From Bolinopsis microptera (taxonomy: Eukaryota; Ctenophora; Tentaculata; Lobata; Bolinopsidae): DNA of 64,000 bases. Positions 30,398 to 41,300 of this stretch are shown one piece after another; position 1 is the stretch's first letter, and every line of letters begins with the position of its first letter. Location: NCBI RefSeq assembly GCF_026151205.1, contig NC_087081.1:2609246-2673245 (forward strand), given 5' to 3'. The position numbers were made by a program, and so were the translations under genes. The notes under the pieces were generated by a model. It had not been told where the DNA came from, did no database searches, and worked only from the letters and a program-made list of their open reading frames with translations.

Positions 30398-31151
30398 GAA
30401 CATATAAACATCATGTGTATTGGCTATGCCCCGATTACTAGTTTAGCTCTATCTAGTCCCCTGCTACACGGCATGTAAACGGGGATTGGCTAGTTAGAGG
30501 CGGTCCGTGTAGGCCTTACACTGTGCTTTCAGCAATACTCATATACAATTATGAACCATAGAATTAGAACTAGAATTAGAATTAAATTTACCCAGCAGTA
30601 CAATAAGAATAAAAATAATTTAAAGAAGCTTCAAACTGCTGTGCATGACATTCAAGTCAGTCAAAAACTGCAAGAAGAATACCCTTCTAAGGACATCAAT
30701 CAAAAAGTCATATGGTGTAATAAGTTATAAGTTAATGAATATGGTATAGTGAGATTTAACATTAAACTGTGGGCATGAAGGTAACCATTAAAGTAGTACG
30801 AAAATTACATAGATACCCGTTTTGACATTTGTTGTCAAAATTATGTACATTTCTATGCAGAGAAGTACAGACCTTGGCATCATGTCACATGTGGTAAGCG
30901 GATAAAGTAAGAGAGACATACGTTTTACAGATCTATACTTCTTCAATTAAGTTTTGAAAATGTAAACTTGCAGCTTAATTTGGTCAGTAAAACACAGGGG
31001 ATCCTGCAAATTAACAAAGACTCCGAAACACGTTATAGTTAGCACAGATGCGGAGTGTAAAAATAGTCAAAGCTATTGTTAATTTCACATGATGGGACAC
31101 CATTAATTACATACATACATGTCTACATGGCGAGATCTCCATCCAAAAGGA
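30398..31151. other. Receptor 3' flank, no recognised gene
   Basis: AT-rich. It includes a short purine-rich run (AATTAGAACTAGAATTAGAATTAAA) near 30560. No coding signal is found. Confidence 0.4.
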
Positions 31152-31540
31152 TTAGTCTGCGTCATCTGCGTCATTACTTTGTATTATACAACTTCGGCGG
31201 GTAATATTTCTCCATCCTTTTCGATCTGCAGTTAATCTTCTCATACAATCAATCGTGAGTCCATTACGATCCAATCTCTGCTCAGCATCTTCAATAAATA
31301 CATCATTTAAGCTCTTCCTAGGCCTGCCTCTTGATCGTTTCCCATGCTTGGGTTTCCATTCAAGTAGATAGTTAGGTAACCGATCTTCAGGCATTCTACT
31401 GACATGTCCAAACCAACGTAGCCGTTTTGTTGCTATTATGTCAGTAAGAGCAGTTATTGAAGCCCTTCTTAAAACATCTTCATTTCTTACTCGATGGAAC
31501 CACCTCACTCTCAGGATTCTGCGTAAGCAGTACTGATGGA
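31152..31540 (-). pseudogene. RTE-type LINE C-terminal fragment
   Basis: The translation includes ILRVRWFHRVRNEDVLRRAS, RLRWFGHVSRMPEDRLPNYL and GKRSRGRPRKSLNDVF, the tail of RTE reverse transcriptases. The 3' end (minus strand) has a repeated GACGCAGAT motif before the stop, similar to the trinucleotide-rich tails of RTE elements. No reverse transcriptase core remains. It belongs to the same family as the satellite cassettes at 731-3066. Confidence 0.88.
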
Positions 31541-32648
31541 AAGACTCTAATTACATAAACCATAATATGGCCTAGAGAGTTCTTGCTAACGGTGATGTCT
31601 TGAAAGGCGGATAACGTACGTTCAAATAGGATTATTTTAAACTCGGAACACAGTTATCTAGCATACTTAGCCATGATTTAAAGCAGCCAATAACTAAGTT
31701 CTGATGACTTTGTACAAAGTGATATTTATGAGGATCTGATATTTAGATATATATTGCTGTGCTGTAAAAATTGACTTTATTTATTTATTTTTATATTTTT
31801 ACCGTATGAGATATAAATATTTTATTTTTGCAGTGGTATCTCCAGCCAGAGACGAGATAAAAGAAACAAACCTGTAAACAACAGCACAACATGCAATAGA
31901 GCAAACACTCGAGAGTGATATGATTCTGGATTTGACCCCAATTATCCTTTTTCAAACTTATATTAAGAACTTAAAACGAAGAATCGAACCTTATGACAGT
32001 AAAGAATAAAATTTTTCAAACAGTATACACATAATGTCACAATGACCCTATGTAAAGAGAAAAAACTAAACCCTTCAACAACTCAAAGTTTTGAAAATCA
32101 ACCTTGGCCACCTATGACAGTAAAAAATTAACGTGCAGTACAACTATTTAAAATGATAATTGTAGCACTTGATTTTAATACGATCTGTGATCCAAACAGT
32201 TGGAGTGAAATGGATGATTGAACATTAATTGTATGAAGGAAATCTCCAATCTGACTCATTCAGTAAAGAACTCTTTTATGATAATTAAAGGTATGATAAG
32301 AATAATGATCAAATTTGATTAAATGTAATTAATCCAACATTCAAAATGAATTCTAGTTAATAGAATAATAGAATGATCAAATTTCATTTACTACCCTAAC
32401 TTGATCATTTTAAAATTCGATAACAATTTTTAATGAAAATTCATTGTGATTTCAAAATTAAAATATCCATTGTGGCTGATATGATATAAATTTAAATGCA
32501 AATGATGCAAGGATAAAGATATCACAAATTTGAATTACATCATATGTATATATGAATCACTTACACTTTTTAATTTCAATATAGCTTAATACATAATATA
32601 ACTGCAAAGTGGTTCATTGCGATTTAAAATCAACTTATTAAATTAAGA
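31541..32648. other. AT-rich gene-free stretch
   Basis: No coding signal, tandem repeat or clear terminal repeat was seen. It may include the 5' region of the retroelement that follows. Confidence 0.4.
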
Positions 32649-35600
32649 TTCCGATCCATGCTCTCATGATGTCACCGGCTTCGAATGCGTTAAGTGTGAT
32701 GGTCCCTGTGAAAAATGGTATCATACTAAGTGTTGTATGCACAAAAAAACTTTCGAAAAACTTGGGCAACACTCAGAAGTAATGTGGGTATGTAAGAATT
32801 GTAAGGCCCTAGAGAAGAAACCGGCTAAGCTAGTTAAAGTAGTTAAATGGGGAAATTATGCTTCTTTAAGTGAGATATCCAATGCTGCTGATTTAGCCTA
32901 CAGTGAAATTATGAAATGGACCAAGAACATGTTCCTAGTGCCACGGGGCAAAGTGGGCAACGCCTTCATTTTTGAAGTAAGCAGATTACTCAACCTGTTT
33001 AATGACAAGACAGAATGGGAGAGTATAGCGTTGAGATTACTATTTATCTTCATTCCTATGATGCTGCAAAAACCATCTAAAAACTCTCGTGCAAAGGATC
33101 ACAACATCTATCTTGATAAAAGGCTCAAGTTATGGAAAGTTGGGGACTTGAACGCTATAATCAGTGAAGGGTGTGAGATTCAGAAACGACTTGAAGAAAC
33201 ACGTAAAGCCCAGGAGAGATCCCTTGCTACCAAGTTTGCACAGCTCATGATCCATGGCAAAGTCTCAGCAGCAACCAGTCTCATAAATCGTCAAAGTGGT
33301 GGACTGTTGGATGTTGATGAAACGGTTATTGGACAGCTAAAGGAAAAGCATCCCTCTGCTATGAATGCAGCAGATGAAATTTTGATCACAGGTAACAAAG
33401 TGGCAGTCGAAGAAGTTATCTTTGAAGCCATCGATTCAATGTTAGTGAAAAAGGCTGCTAAGCTGACATCAGGATCAGGTGGACCAACACTAGTAGATTC
33501 AGAGTGCTGGCAGCACATCCTGTGTTGTAGTGCATTTAGTAAATCCCAAGAGCTTGTCGCTGAAGCAATTGCCAGATTAGCCAGGCGTGTATGTACTGAA
33601 GATGTAGATTTCAAATCAATAGCAGTGCTCACAGCTGGTAGGCTTGTCCCCTTAGATAAATGTCCAGGCCTAAGACCAATTGGTATTGGTGAGATCCTGA
33701 GACGGATTATTGGGAAGTGTGTGATGATGGTATTAAAAAAAGATGTTCAGAAGAATGCTGGACCACTTCAAACATGTGCAGGCCATGAAGGGGGGATCGA
33801 GGCAGCAATACATGCTGTGGCAGAGGTGCACGATGATGAGGACACGGAAGCCATTTTGTTAGTGGATGCTTCCAACGCATTCAACGCTCTCAATAGGACT
33901 GCTGCTACCAACAACATGCAGTATGTTTGCCCACCACTTGCTAAATATTTTGAGAACACCTACAGAGAACCAACAGACCTTTATGTGGCAAACAGCAAGG
34001 GAGTGATCATCAAGAGCTGCGAAGGTTTCACTCAAGGAGACAATATTGCCACTGGTGGATATGCTCTTAGCACCAAGCCACTTGTCGACCGCCTGAGAAA
34101 CATCATCAAACAGGTGTGGTTTGCCGATGATAGTGCTGCTGGAGGGAAATTGGAGGCAGTGTATAAGTGGTGGAAGGAGTTGCTCCAAGTTGGACCTAAG
34201 TATGGTTATTTTCCTAACCCATCTAAAAGCATTCTAGTCGTGAAGGACCCTCAGATGATCGACCAGGCCAAGGCATTGTTTGGAGAGTTCAATATGCAAA
34301 TAACATCAGGCACAAGGCATCTTGGTGCAGTACTTGGCAATACAGGTGTCAAAGATCAGTACATTGCCGATAAGGTCCAAGGGTGGTGCGAAGACATCAA
34401 GATGCTAGCTGATATTGCAGAATCTGAGCCATCTAAAAGCATTCTAGTCGTGAAGGACCCTCAGATGATCGACCAGGCCAAGGCATTGTTTGGAGAGTTC
34501 AATATGCAAATAACATCAGGCACAAGGCATCTTGGTGCAGTACTTGGCAATACAGGTGTCAAAGATCAGTACATTGCCGATAAGGTCCAAGGGTGGTGCG
34601 AAGACATCAAGATGCTAGCTGATATTGCAGAATCTGAGCCTCAAGCAGCCTATTCAGCCTACATCTCTGGCATACAACACCGATGGAAGTTTGTTCAAAG
34701 GACTGTTCCTCATATCTCTGAAGCCATGGAGCCGCTAGAACATGAAATAAGACAAAAGCTTCTGCCAAAGATGCTGGGCAGGGAGATTTCAGACTTAGAG
34801 AGGGACGTGTTAAGTCTACCAATAAGATTGGGAGGATTGGGCATTGGTAAACCCCACGAGGAATGCCAGTCTGAGTACACAGCTTCCAAGCTACTCACCA
34901 CCGAGCTTACAAAGGCAATAGTGGACCAACAGGAAGTTTACACTGCATCCAGTAACCTCACCAAATCAGGGAAAGAAATGATAAAAAATTTGAAGAATTC
35001 CGAGCTCCAAGCCAAGTTTAACGCTATAGCTGAAAGATGTGGCACCTCCTCTAAGAGAGCACTACTAACAGCAAGAGAAAAGGGAGCGTCCAGTTGGCTT
35101 AACACATTGCCACTTCATCAGTATGGCTACACTCTAAACAAAGAGGAGTTTCGAGACAGTGTCTGCTTACGCTACAGTTGGTGGATACCAAACACTCCCA
35201 TCACCTGTGGATGTGGGAAAACAAGTGATCTTGACCACCTTCTCACCTGTAAGCTAGGGGGCTACGTGATAATGACCCACAACAACATCAGAGACACAAT
35301 GGCAAATCTACTTCGTGAGGTATGTCATGATGTAAAAGTTGAACCCCAGCTACAGAAGGTGAATGAGGGTGACTGCCTCAACCCCAAGACTATAACAGGT
35401 GACCAAGCTCGGCTTGATGTATCTGCTAGAGGAGTTTGGACTCCATTTGATAAGACCTTTCTTGACATAAGGGTTTCACACCCCAATTGCTTATCAAACA
35501 GGACAAAAACTCTTCAAGAAGTATACGAAGAGAACGAGAAAGAGAAGAAGGACGAGTACTTGGAGAGAGTGTTGAATGTGGAGAAGGCTACCTTCACCCC

Positions 35601-35859
35601 GGCTGTATTCCTCACATCTGGAGGAATGTCTAAAGAGTGTAAGCAGTTCGTCAACAGAGTAGCAGACCTCATTGCAAGAAAAAGGAAGGAAAGGTACTGC
35701 GATGTAGTAAGACACGTGAGAACTAGGATAAGATTTGCAATGTTGAGAACAACTCTTATTGCTCTACGAGGGTACCGAGGAAAGAAGGTGGACACCAAAC
35801 GTGAGATTCAGCTATCAGAAGTTTCATACAACCTCATCCCTGCCCCTATAATGGAGTAG
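32649..35859 (+). CDS. Retrotransposon reverse transcriptase with PHD finger and C-terminal nuclease-like domain
   Basis: The first ATG is at 32737 (1040 residues). The frame is open from about 32649, after a TAA, and those codons complete a PHD finger (FECVKCDGPCEKWYHTKCC, then WVCKNC), so the true N-terminus is upstream or spliced. The reverse transcriptase has motif A ILLVDASNAFNALN, motif B EGFTQGDNIATGGYA and motif C WFADDSAAGG (about 462). The C-terminus has a zinc-type CGCGKTSDLDHLLTCKLGG and ARLDVSARGVW...FLDIRVSHP, resembling the PD-(D/E)XK endonuclease of R2-like elements; no APE-type endonuclease is present. A 210-bp segment (34219-34428) is repeated exactly and in frame at 34429-34638. 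This family of transcriptases is widespread in invertebrates; its exact clade is uncertain. Confidence 0.85.
34219..34638 (+). repeat. Exact in-frame 210-bp tandem duplication in the reverse transcriptase
   Basis: The block from CCATCTAAAAGC to GAATCTGAG occurs twice with no difference I can see. It adds 70 residues right after the YGYFPNPSKS motif that follows the catalytic FADD, so the thumb-proximal region is doubled. Confidence 0.97.
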
Positions 35860-36239
35860 ATCATGTGTTTTGTTAAAATGTTTTTGAAAAAATTATTAGT
35901 AGCAATGAATTGTGCTCTGCCAATTGCAACACTTAAAATTTGATTGTGCTCTGCCAATTGCATCACTTGATTTAATTGAATGTATATATATACTGTTTTA
36001 ATACTTTCAACACTACTATATAACAAATAATTTGAGTGTTCAGGAATGGTATGTTACAACTCCCCCGAAGGGGCGTACTAAGCTAAGGGTCATCTACATT
36101 CTACACTCTATTAGGGTCATCTACACTTTACTAGGGTCATCAACTCTGAAGTCCTAATCTCCTCCAAAACAAAACACTTAACGGGAGCCGACCCCAAGTC
36201 GGATCTATTTGGTCAGTATTACTTACATTTGATTTGAAA
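35860..36239. promoter_or_regulatory. 3' flank of the reverse transcriptase and 5' UTR of the CR1-like element
   Basis: TGTGCTCTGCCAATTGCA is repeated at about 35913 and 35945. From about 36090 an AGGGTCATCTAC motif occurs three times at 20-30 bp spacing. A small hairpin (CCGAC-loop-GTCGG) lies near 36188-36202. These lie just ahead of the ORF1 start and may be the promoter or leader of the CR1-like element. Confidence 0.45.
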
Positions 36240-38378
36240 ATGGCGTCAAATTCTAGGAAGAATTCAGGTACTCCTAAAACATCTAATAGCTTGTCTCGCA
36301 ACATTTTAGCCGAATCTACAGTGGACAATGAAGATCAGGTAAACAGGAAACATAGGGACAAGAAGAAATGTCCATGTCAACGCTCTTTTAACGGTAAAGT
36401 TTACCTCATTGACTGTTCTAAGTGTCATCAAGAGTGGCATGTGGACTGCTTGTCTATGAAGGGTATAACGAGGTCAGCTATCAACTCCATGGTAGAATGG
36501 CTGTGCCCATACTGCTTCGTGGCACCAGTATCAACACTGAAGAAACAGAGAGACGAATTTTGTTACAGCTGCAGGAACACAAGGGCTTTGCAACAGGCCA
36601 ACTCAGATTTTGAAGCATCTACAGCTGTTAAGAATCTTGAAACTGTCAGTGCACTTGTGGCATCAGCAAGCTCAGCAGGCTCAGCTCTTGAAAAATTTGA
36701 CTTCGAACAGTTCTCTAGGAACCTTGACACTCTCTCCCAGTTCGACGTTCACCTTCAACACCTGCTCCTTAAAGAGAACTCCCTTAATGGCCTAAATAAT
36801 GAAATAAAGCTCCATGACAAATCATTAGAATCAATAAATACCAACATTGCTGAACTACAGAGGGACCTTAAACTTTTAGCATCTAGACCTTCCCCTGAAT
36901 CATCCCCATCTACAGACTCATCTGAGCAGTTTCTGAAGAGCATCTCAGAACAACTCACCGCACTTTCTGCAAATGAGCCCACTGTAGCTGCAGGCATTGC
37001 TGAACTAAAACAGTCTATAAGTTCTATACAGCCATTGCATAACCCTGGTCCTTGCATTCCTCCCAACCTACCTCCTGCACAGCATCCTCGTCCTCCAGCA
37101 CCACCTGTCCTTTTGCAGCCACCTCATCATGAGCAGAAACCTGTGGAACTGTTCAAAAACGATTTTATAGATCAGAAGACTGCGGAAGAACTAGTTGACC
37201 TATTTGATTTGAGCAGCACAGACTTCAAAATTGAAAACGAACGCTCCTGCCTATCATATGGGGAACGGTACGACTATCCTGGATCTAAGTCGTCCAAGAC
37301 ACCAAAGGCAATACCACCACCCTTGAGAAAACTCATCGACAGAATCAACAGTGAGTTTTGTTCAGGTGACCAACCTCAGGTTAACAGCTGTTTGGTGAAT
37401 CGGTTTGACGGCACAAGCAGCACCTTGCCTAGACACTCTGATAACGAGCCTTCTATCCACCCGGAATCAAGTATCTTTACAGTCTCTCTTGGTACTGCAT
37501 GTCATGTTTCTTTCTCTGATGCTAGTACAGGTATTGATGAGCACAAGCAACTATGTGGCCCAGGATCATTACATTTAATGACTCGTCGTAGCCAAGCACT
37601 GTTCCACCATCGTATCGATGCAGGCGAGATAACTGGGCTGCGCTACAGTATAACATTGAGATCAGTCAGTTCCCTGAATAGAAACGCTACATGTATCATT
37701 GGGGACTCGAACACCGGCGGACTGAAATTCGGTTCTGATCCTGCCAAGTCATTCGGCAAATGGCTTCCTGGAAAACGATTCTTTGCCCCAACTGTCGATA
37801 GCATTGATCCTTATGTGTCCTGTGGCTATAGAAACTGTGTTATATTGTGTGGGGTTAATGACCTGAAACAAACAGATGTAAAAAGCCAAAACGATATTGA
37901 TATAATCTACAACCATCTAGTTTCAAAAATTGCCCAGATTCAATCTATTAATCCGGGTGTGCATGTATATGTTTGTCCAACAATTCCTTCTAAACGTGCT
38001 GATTTAAATAGAAAGCTTATATACTTTAACAGTTTGATTCGATGTAGGCTGCTCCCGTCCAATTTTGGTGTCAGTTATGTGGATGGATTTGATGAGTTCT
38101 GTGATAGGGATGGTCTCCTTGACCGCTCTCTCTCTCGCGACCTCAACAAATACCAAAAACCGGACTTCCTTCACCTCAACTGGAGGGGATTAGCAAAGTT
38201 AGGTCAATTTATTCGTAACACTGTTCTTCTCAGGATTAACGGTGGTATCGACAAAAGGAAGAGGAGGTCCACAAGGGTAGACGATAGATCCTACAGGGAT
38301 GCGACTGCTGGAAGAGAAACTGGTCCTGTTGTTCCTGCTGCTGCTAGTCAGGGTCACGTGGATGGTTACCAACCATGA
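36240..38378 (+). CDS. CR1-like LINE ORF1 with PHD, AlkB-like dioxygenase and SGNH esterase domains
   Basis: The protein has 712 residues, starting at AAAATGG. A PHD finger occupies about 44-92 (C44, C46, C59, C62, H67, C70, C89, C92). A helical linker and a proline-rich stretch (about 265-295) follow. Residues about 304-476 form an AlkB-like Fe(II)/2-oxoglutarate dioxygenase: NRFDGTSSTLPRHSDNEP with metal ligands H399 and D401, TVSLGTACHVSF, GPGSLHLM, third ligand H457 (ALFHHRID), and RYSITLR with R468 and R474, the pair that binds 2-oxoglutarate and shapes the site. Residues about 485-665 are an SGNH hydrolase: GDSNTGG (S490), CGVNDL (N540) and DFLHLNW (D642, H645). PHD and esterase domains are known in CR1 ORF1 proteins. 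AlkB enzymes demethylate nucleic acids, so a role on element RNA or cDNA is my inference. ORF2 overlaps its stop. Confidence 0.93.
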   Translation: MASNSRKNSGTPKTSNSLSRNILAESTVDNEDQVNRKHRDKKKCPCQRSFNGKVYLIDCSKCHQEWHVDCLSMKGITRSAINSMVEWLCPYCFVAPVSTLKKQRDEFCYSCRNTRALQQANSDFEASTAVKNLETVSALVASASSAGSALEKFDFEQFSRNLDTLSQFDVHLQHLLLKENSLNGLNNEIKLHDKSLESINTNIAELQRDLKLLASRPSPESSPSTDSSEQFLKSISEQLTALSANEPTVAAGIAELKQSISSIQPLHNPGPCIPPNLPPAQHPRPPAPPVLLQPPHHEQKPVELFKNDFIDQKTAEELVDLFDLSSTDFKIENERSCLSYGERYDYPGSKSSKTPKAIPPPLRKLIDRINSEFCSGDQPQVNSCLVNRFDGTSSTLPRHSDNEPSIHPESSIFTVSLGTACHVSFSDASTGIDEHKQLCGPGSLHLMTRRSQALFHHRIDAGEITGLRYSITLRSVSSLNRNATCIIGDSNTGGLKFGSDPAKSFGKWLPGKRFFAPTVDSIDPYVSCGYRNCVILCGVNDLKQTDVKSQNDIDIIYNHLVSKIAQIQSINPGVHVYVCPTIPSKRADLNRKLIYFNSLIRCRLLPSNFGVSYVDGFDEFCDRDGLLDRSLSRDLNKYQKPDFLHLNWRGLAKLGQFIRNTVLLRINGGIDKRKRRSTRVDDRSYRDATAGRETGPVVPAAASQGHVDGYQP

Positions 38379-41300
38379 CTCCCCTCATTAAGGAGGTATG
38401 TCCTGTCTGTTCTAAGAACATAGTCATCGGCCAAACAATAGTTGAATGTTTTCACTGTGACTGCATAATGCACCATAAATGCTATCGCAAATCAAATCCA
38501 AATAGCCAATCTAATGAGTTTTACTGTACTCGTTGTATCCATTTAGACAAGGTTAAATACAACCCATTTAAACTACTCACTGACAATGACGACGACGACA
38601 ACAACCTAGACGAATACACAACCAAAATCTCAAATACTTTAAATGATTGTAACTCATACACTGCATCTGACCTTACAAATATTCTCTGCAACCAAGTAAA
38701 GAAACAATCATCTATTCTCTTTCAAAATATTGATGGAAATAAATCAAATTTTGACAACCTTGCCATTGAAACCTGTAGGTACAAAACAAAATTCTCCGTA
38801 ATAGCCCTAGCTGAAACCAACACTGGAAAAGAATTAAGCAATCTATTTCAGCTCGACGGTTATAATAGTTACTATCAGGACACAGCACCTAACAAAAAAA
38901 AGGGCACTGGAGTAGCCCTTTATGTTGACGATAAATTAAATGCTACTGTAATTGAGAATATATCACAAGTCACAGAACATCTAGAAATACTTGTCTTATC
39001 ATTAAGTAACGAAGATCAACCTGTTAATGTAGGTGTTTTGTATCGTCCACCAAGTGGCTGTATTTCCCAAGCTCTAGTTGAACTTTCTAACCTTCTTGAT
39101 CACATGCCGAAGTTTAGTTATCTAGCTGGAGACTTTAATATCGATCTTCATGATAAAGATAACAAAAATGTTCAAAAATATGAAGAAATATTATTCAGTA
39201 AAGGATTTTGTCCGTTAATATCTATTGTTACCCACGAAAAACCAGGCTGTAAAGCATCCTGCATAGATAACATTATTACTAACGATATTGAGAATGTGAT
39301 TACTTCAGGCACCCTAAAAGAACGAATAACTCATCACTCACCTATTTTTAACACATTTAACTGGAATGTTGAAGTCAACTCTGAAAAAACTTCTTTTAAA
39401 CAATATTACGACTTCTGTCAATCAAATGTTAACGGCTTCCTAGTGGATCTTGAAGATGAGCTTAAAACTAAAACAATCCATAACTTTACTGAATTCCATG
39501 ACACTTACAAAAACTGCGTCGAAAAATCGTTTAAACTAGAGACCCCGAAAACCTCTAAGAGAACTGTTCAGGTTAACCCTTGGATAACTCCCGGTCTCAT
39601 TTGCTCAATTAATAATCAGCATAAACTGTACGAAAATTGGGTTGAGATAAGAAATAGAAAATGTAAACTCGGGGAAACTGATAACAAGGGCGGCATTTGC
39701 CAGTGCCCTGAATGCTCACTAAAACGTAGTCGCTACCTTATCTACAAAGAATACAGAAAAGTCCTAAAGAAAACACGTCAAACTGTGAAAACAGAATACT
39801 TCTCTGGTAAATTTGCTGAAAATAGCGGTGATAGTAAAAAGACCTGGGAACTAATAAATCGTATAAGAGGTAAACGGCGGCGTGAAATAAAGCCGCTGTT
39901 CACCATAGACAACGTTAAGATAACAAATAGAAGGATCATAGCAAACGAATTCAATAAATATTTTGTATCATTAGCCTCTGACCTAAATACCGCTTACAAT
40001 GATCTTGGACAGATTAACATAAACAGTATACCTAGTTTCTATGATTATCTACCGCTTTCAAACACTTCCAGCATTTACATGCATGACTGCACAACAGACG
40101 AGGTTAGCAAAATCATATCTGAACTTAAAAATGGCAAGGCAAGTGACATACCGATTCATGTAATTAAGCAGTCCTCTAAAATAGTTACTCCTTTACTCAC
40201 TGTACTGTATAACGAATGTATGAAAGATGGCATATTTCCAGATGACCTTAAAGTTGGAAGGATTAGTCCCATTTACAAGAAAGATAACCAGGAACTCCTT
40301 GAAAACTATAGACCTGTATCAACGCTAGCTGTGTTTGGTAAAATATTTGAAAAGATTATATTCAATAGATTATACAGCTTCTTTCATTCACAGAACTCCT
40401 TATATGAAAACCAGTACGGATTCCGTAAAAATCACTCGACCAGTTATGCCCTAAATTACTCAGTGAACCACGTAGAATCTTGCCTCAAGAAAAAACAACA
40501 CGTTCTTGGAATATTTATTGATCTTAGTAAAGCCTTTGATACAATATCACATGAAAAGTTACTGCATAAGTTAGAAAATTATGGAATCCGTGGAAATGCA
40601 AATAACCTTATAGCAAGTTACCTGTCGAACAGATACCAGTATGTCTCGGTATTAGGTGAAGAATCCGAGAAACTTCCAGTAGTCTATGGAGTGCCGCAGG
40701 GGAGCTGTCTTGGTCCCTTACTTTTTATTATTTATATTAATGACATCCGTAACTCATCAATTATAGGAAAGTTTATACTATTTGCCGACGACACTAACAT
40801 ATTTATAGAAGACACATGTGTCAAAAGACTATACGAAAAAGGAAATGAAGTTCTATCATTTGTGTACAAGTATATGAAACTAAACTTATTACATATTAAC
40901 ATTAAGAAATGTTGTTTTATTCATTTTAAACCCTCACGGGCCAAAGAGGAAGTAGAAAATGACGAGAACATACTAACTTTAAATAATGTAGTTATTAAAA
41001 GAGTTCAAGAAGCTAAATTTCTAGGCGTTATTATTGACGACCAACTTAACTGGAAATCACATACGCAGTCACTTAACTCAAAACTTAAATGCGAAGTAGG
41101 AAAGCTGTGCAGAATACGACACATTGTCCCAAAGCAGTATTATAAGGATTTATATCATACTCTATTTGAATCACATTTAGGATTTGGAATATCTGTGTGG
41201 GGTGGTATTAGCAATAACCGACTTGAACCTATCTTTAAAACACAGAAAAAGTGTATAAGAATTCTGTTTGGGGATAGAGAAGCTTACCTAGAGAAGTTTA

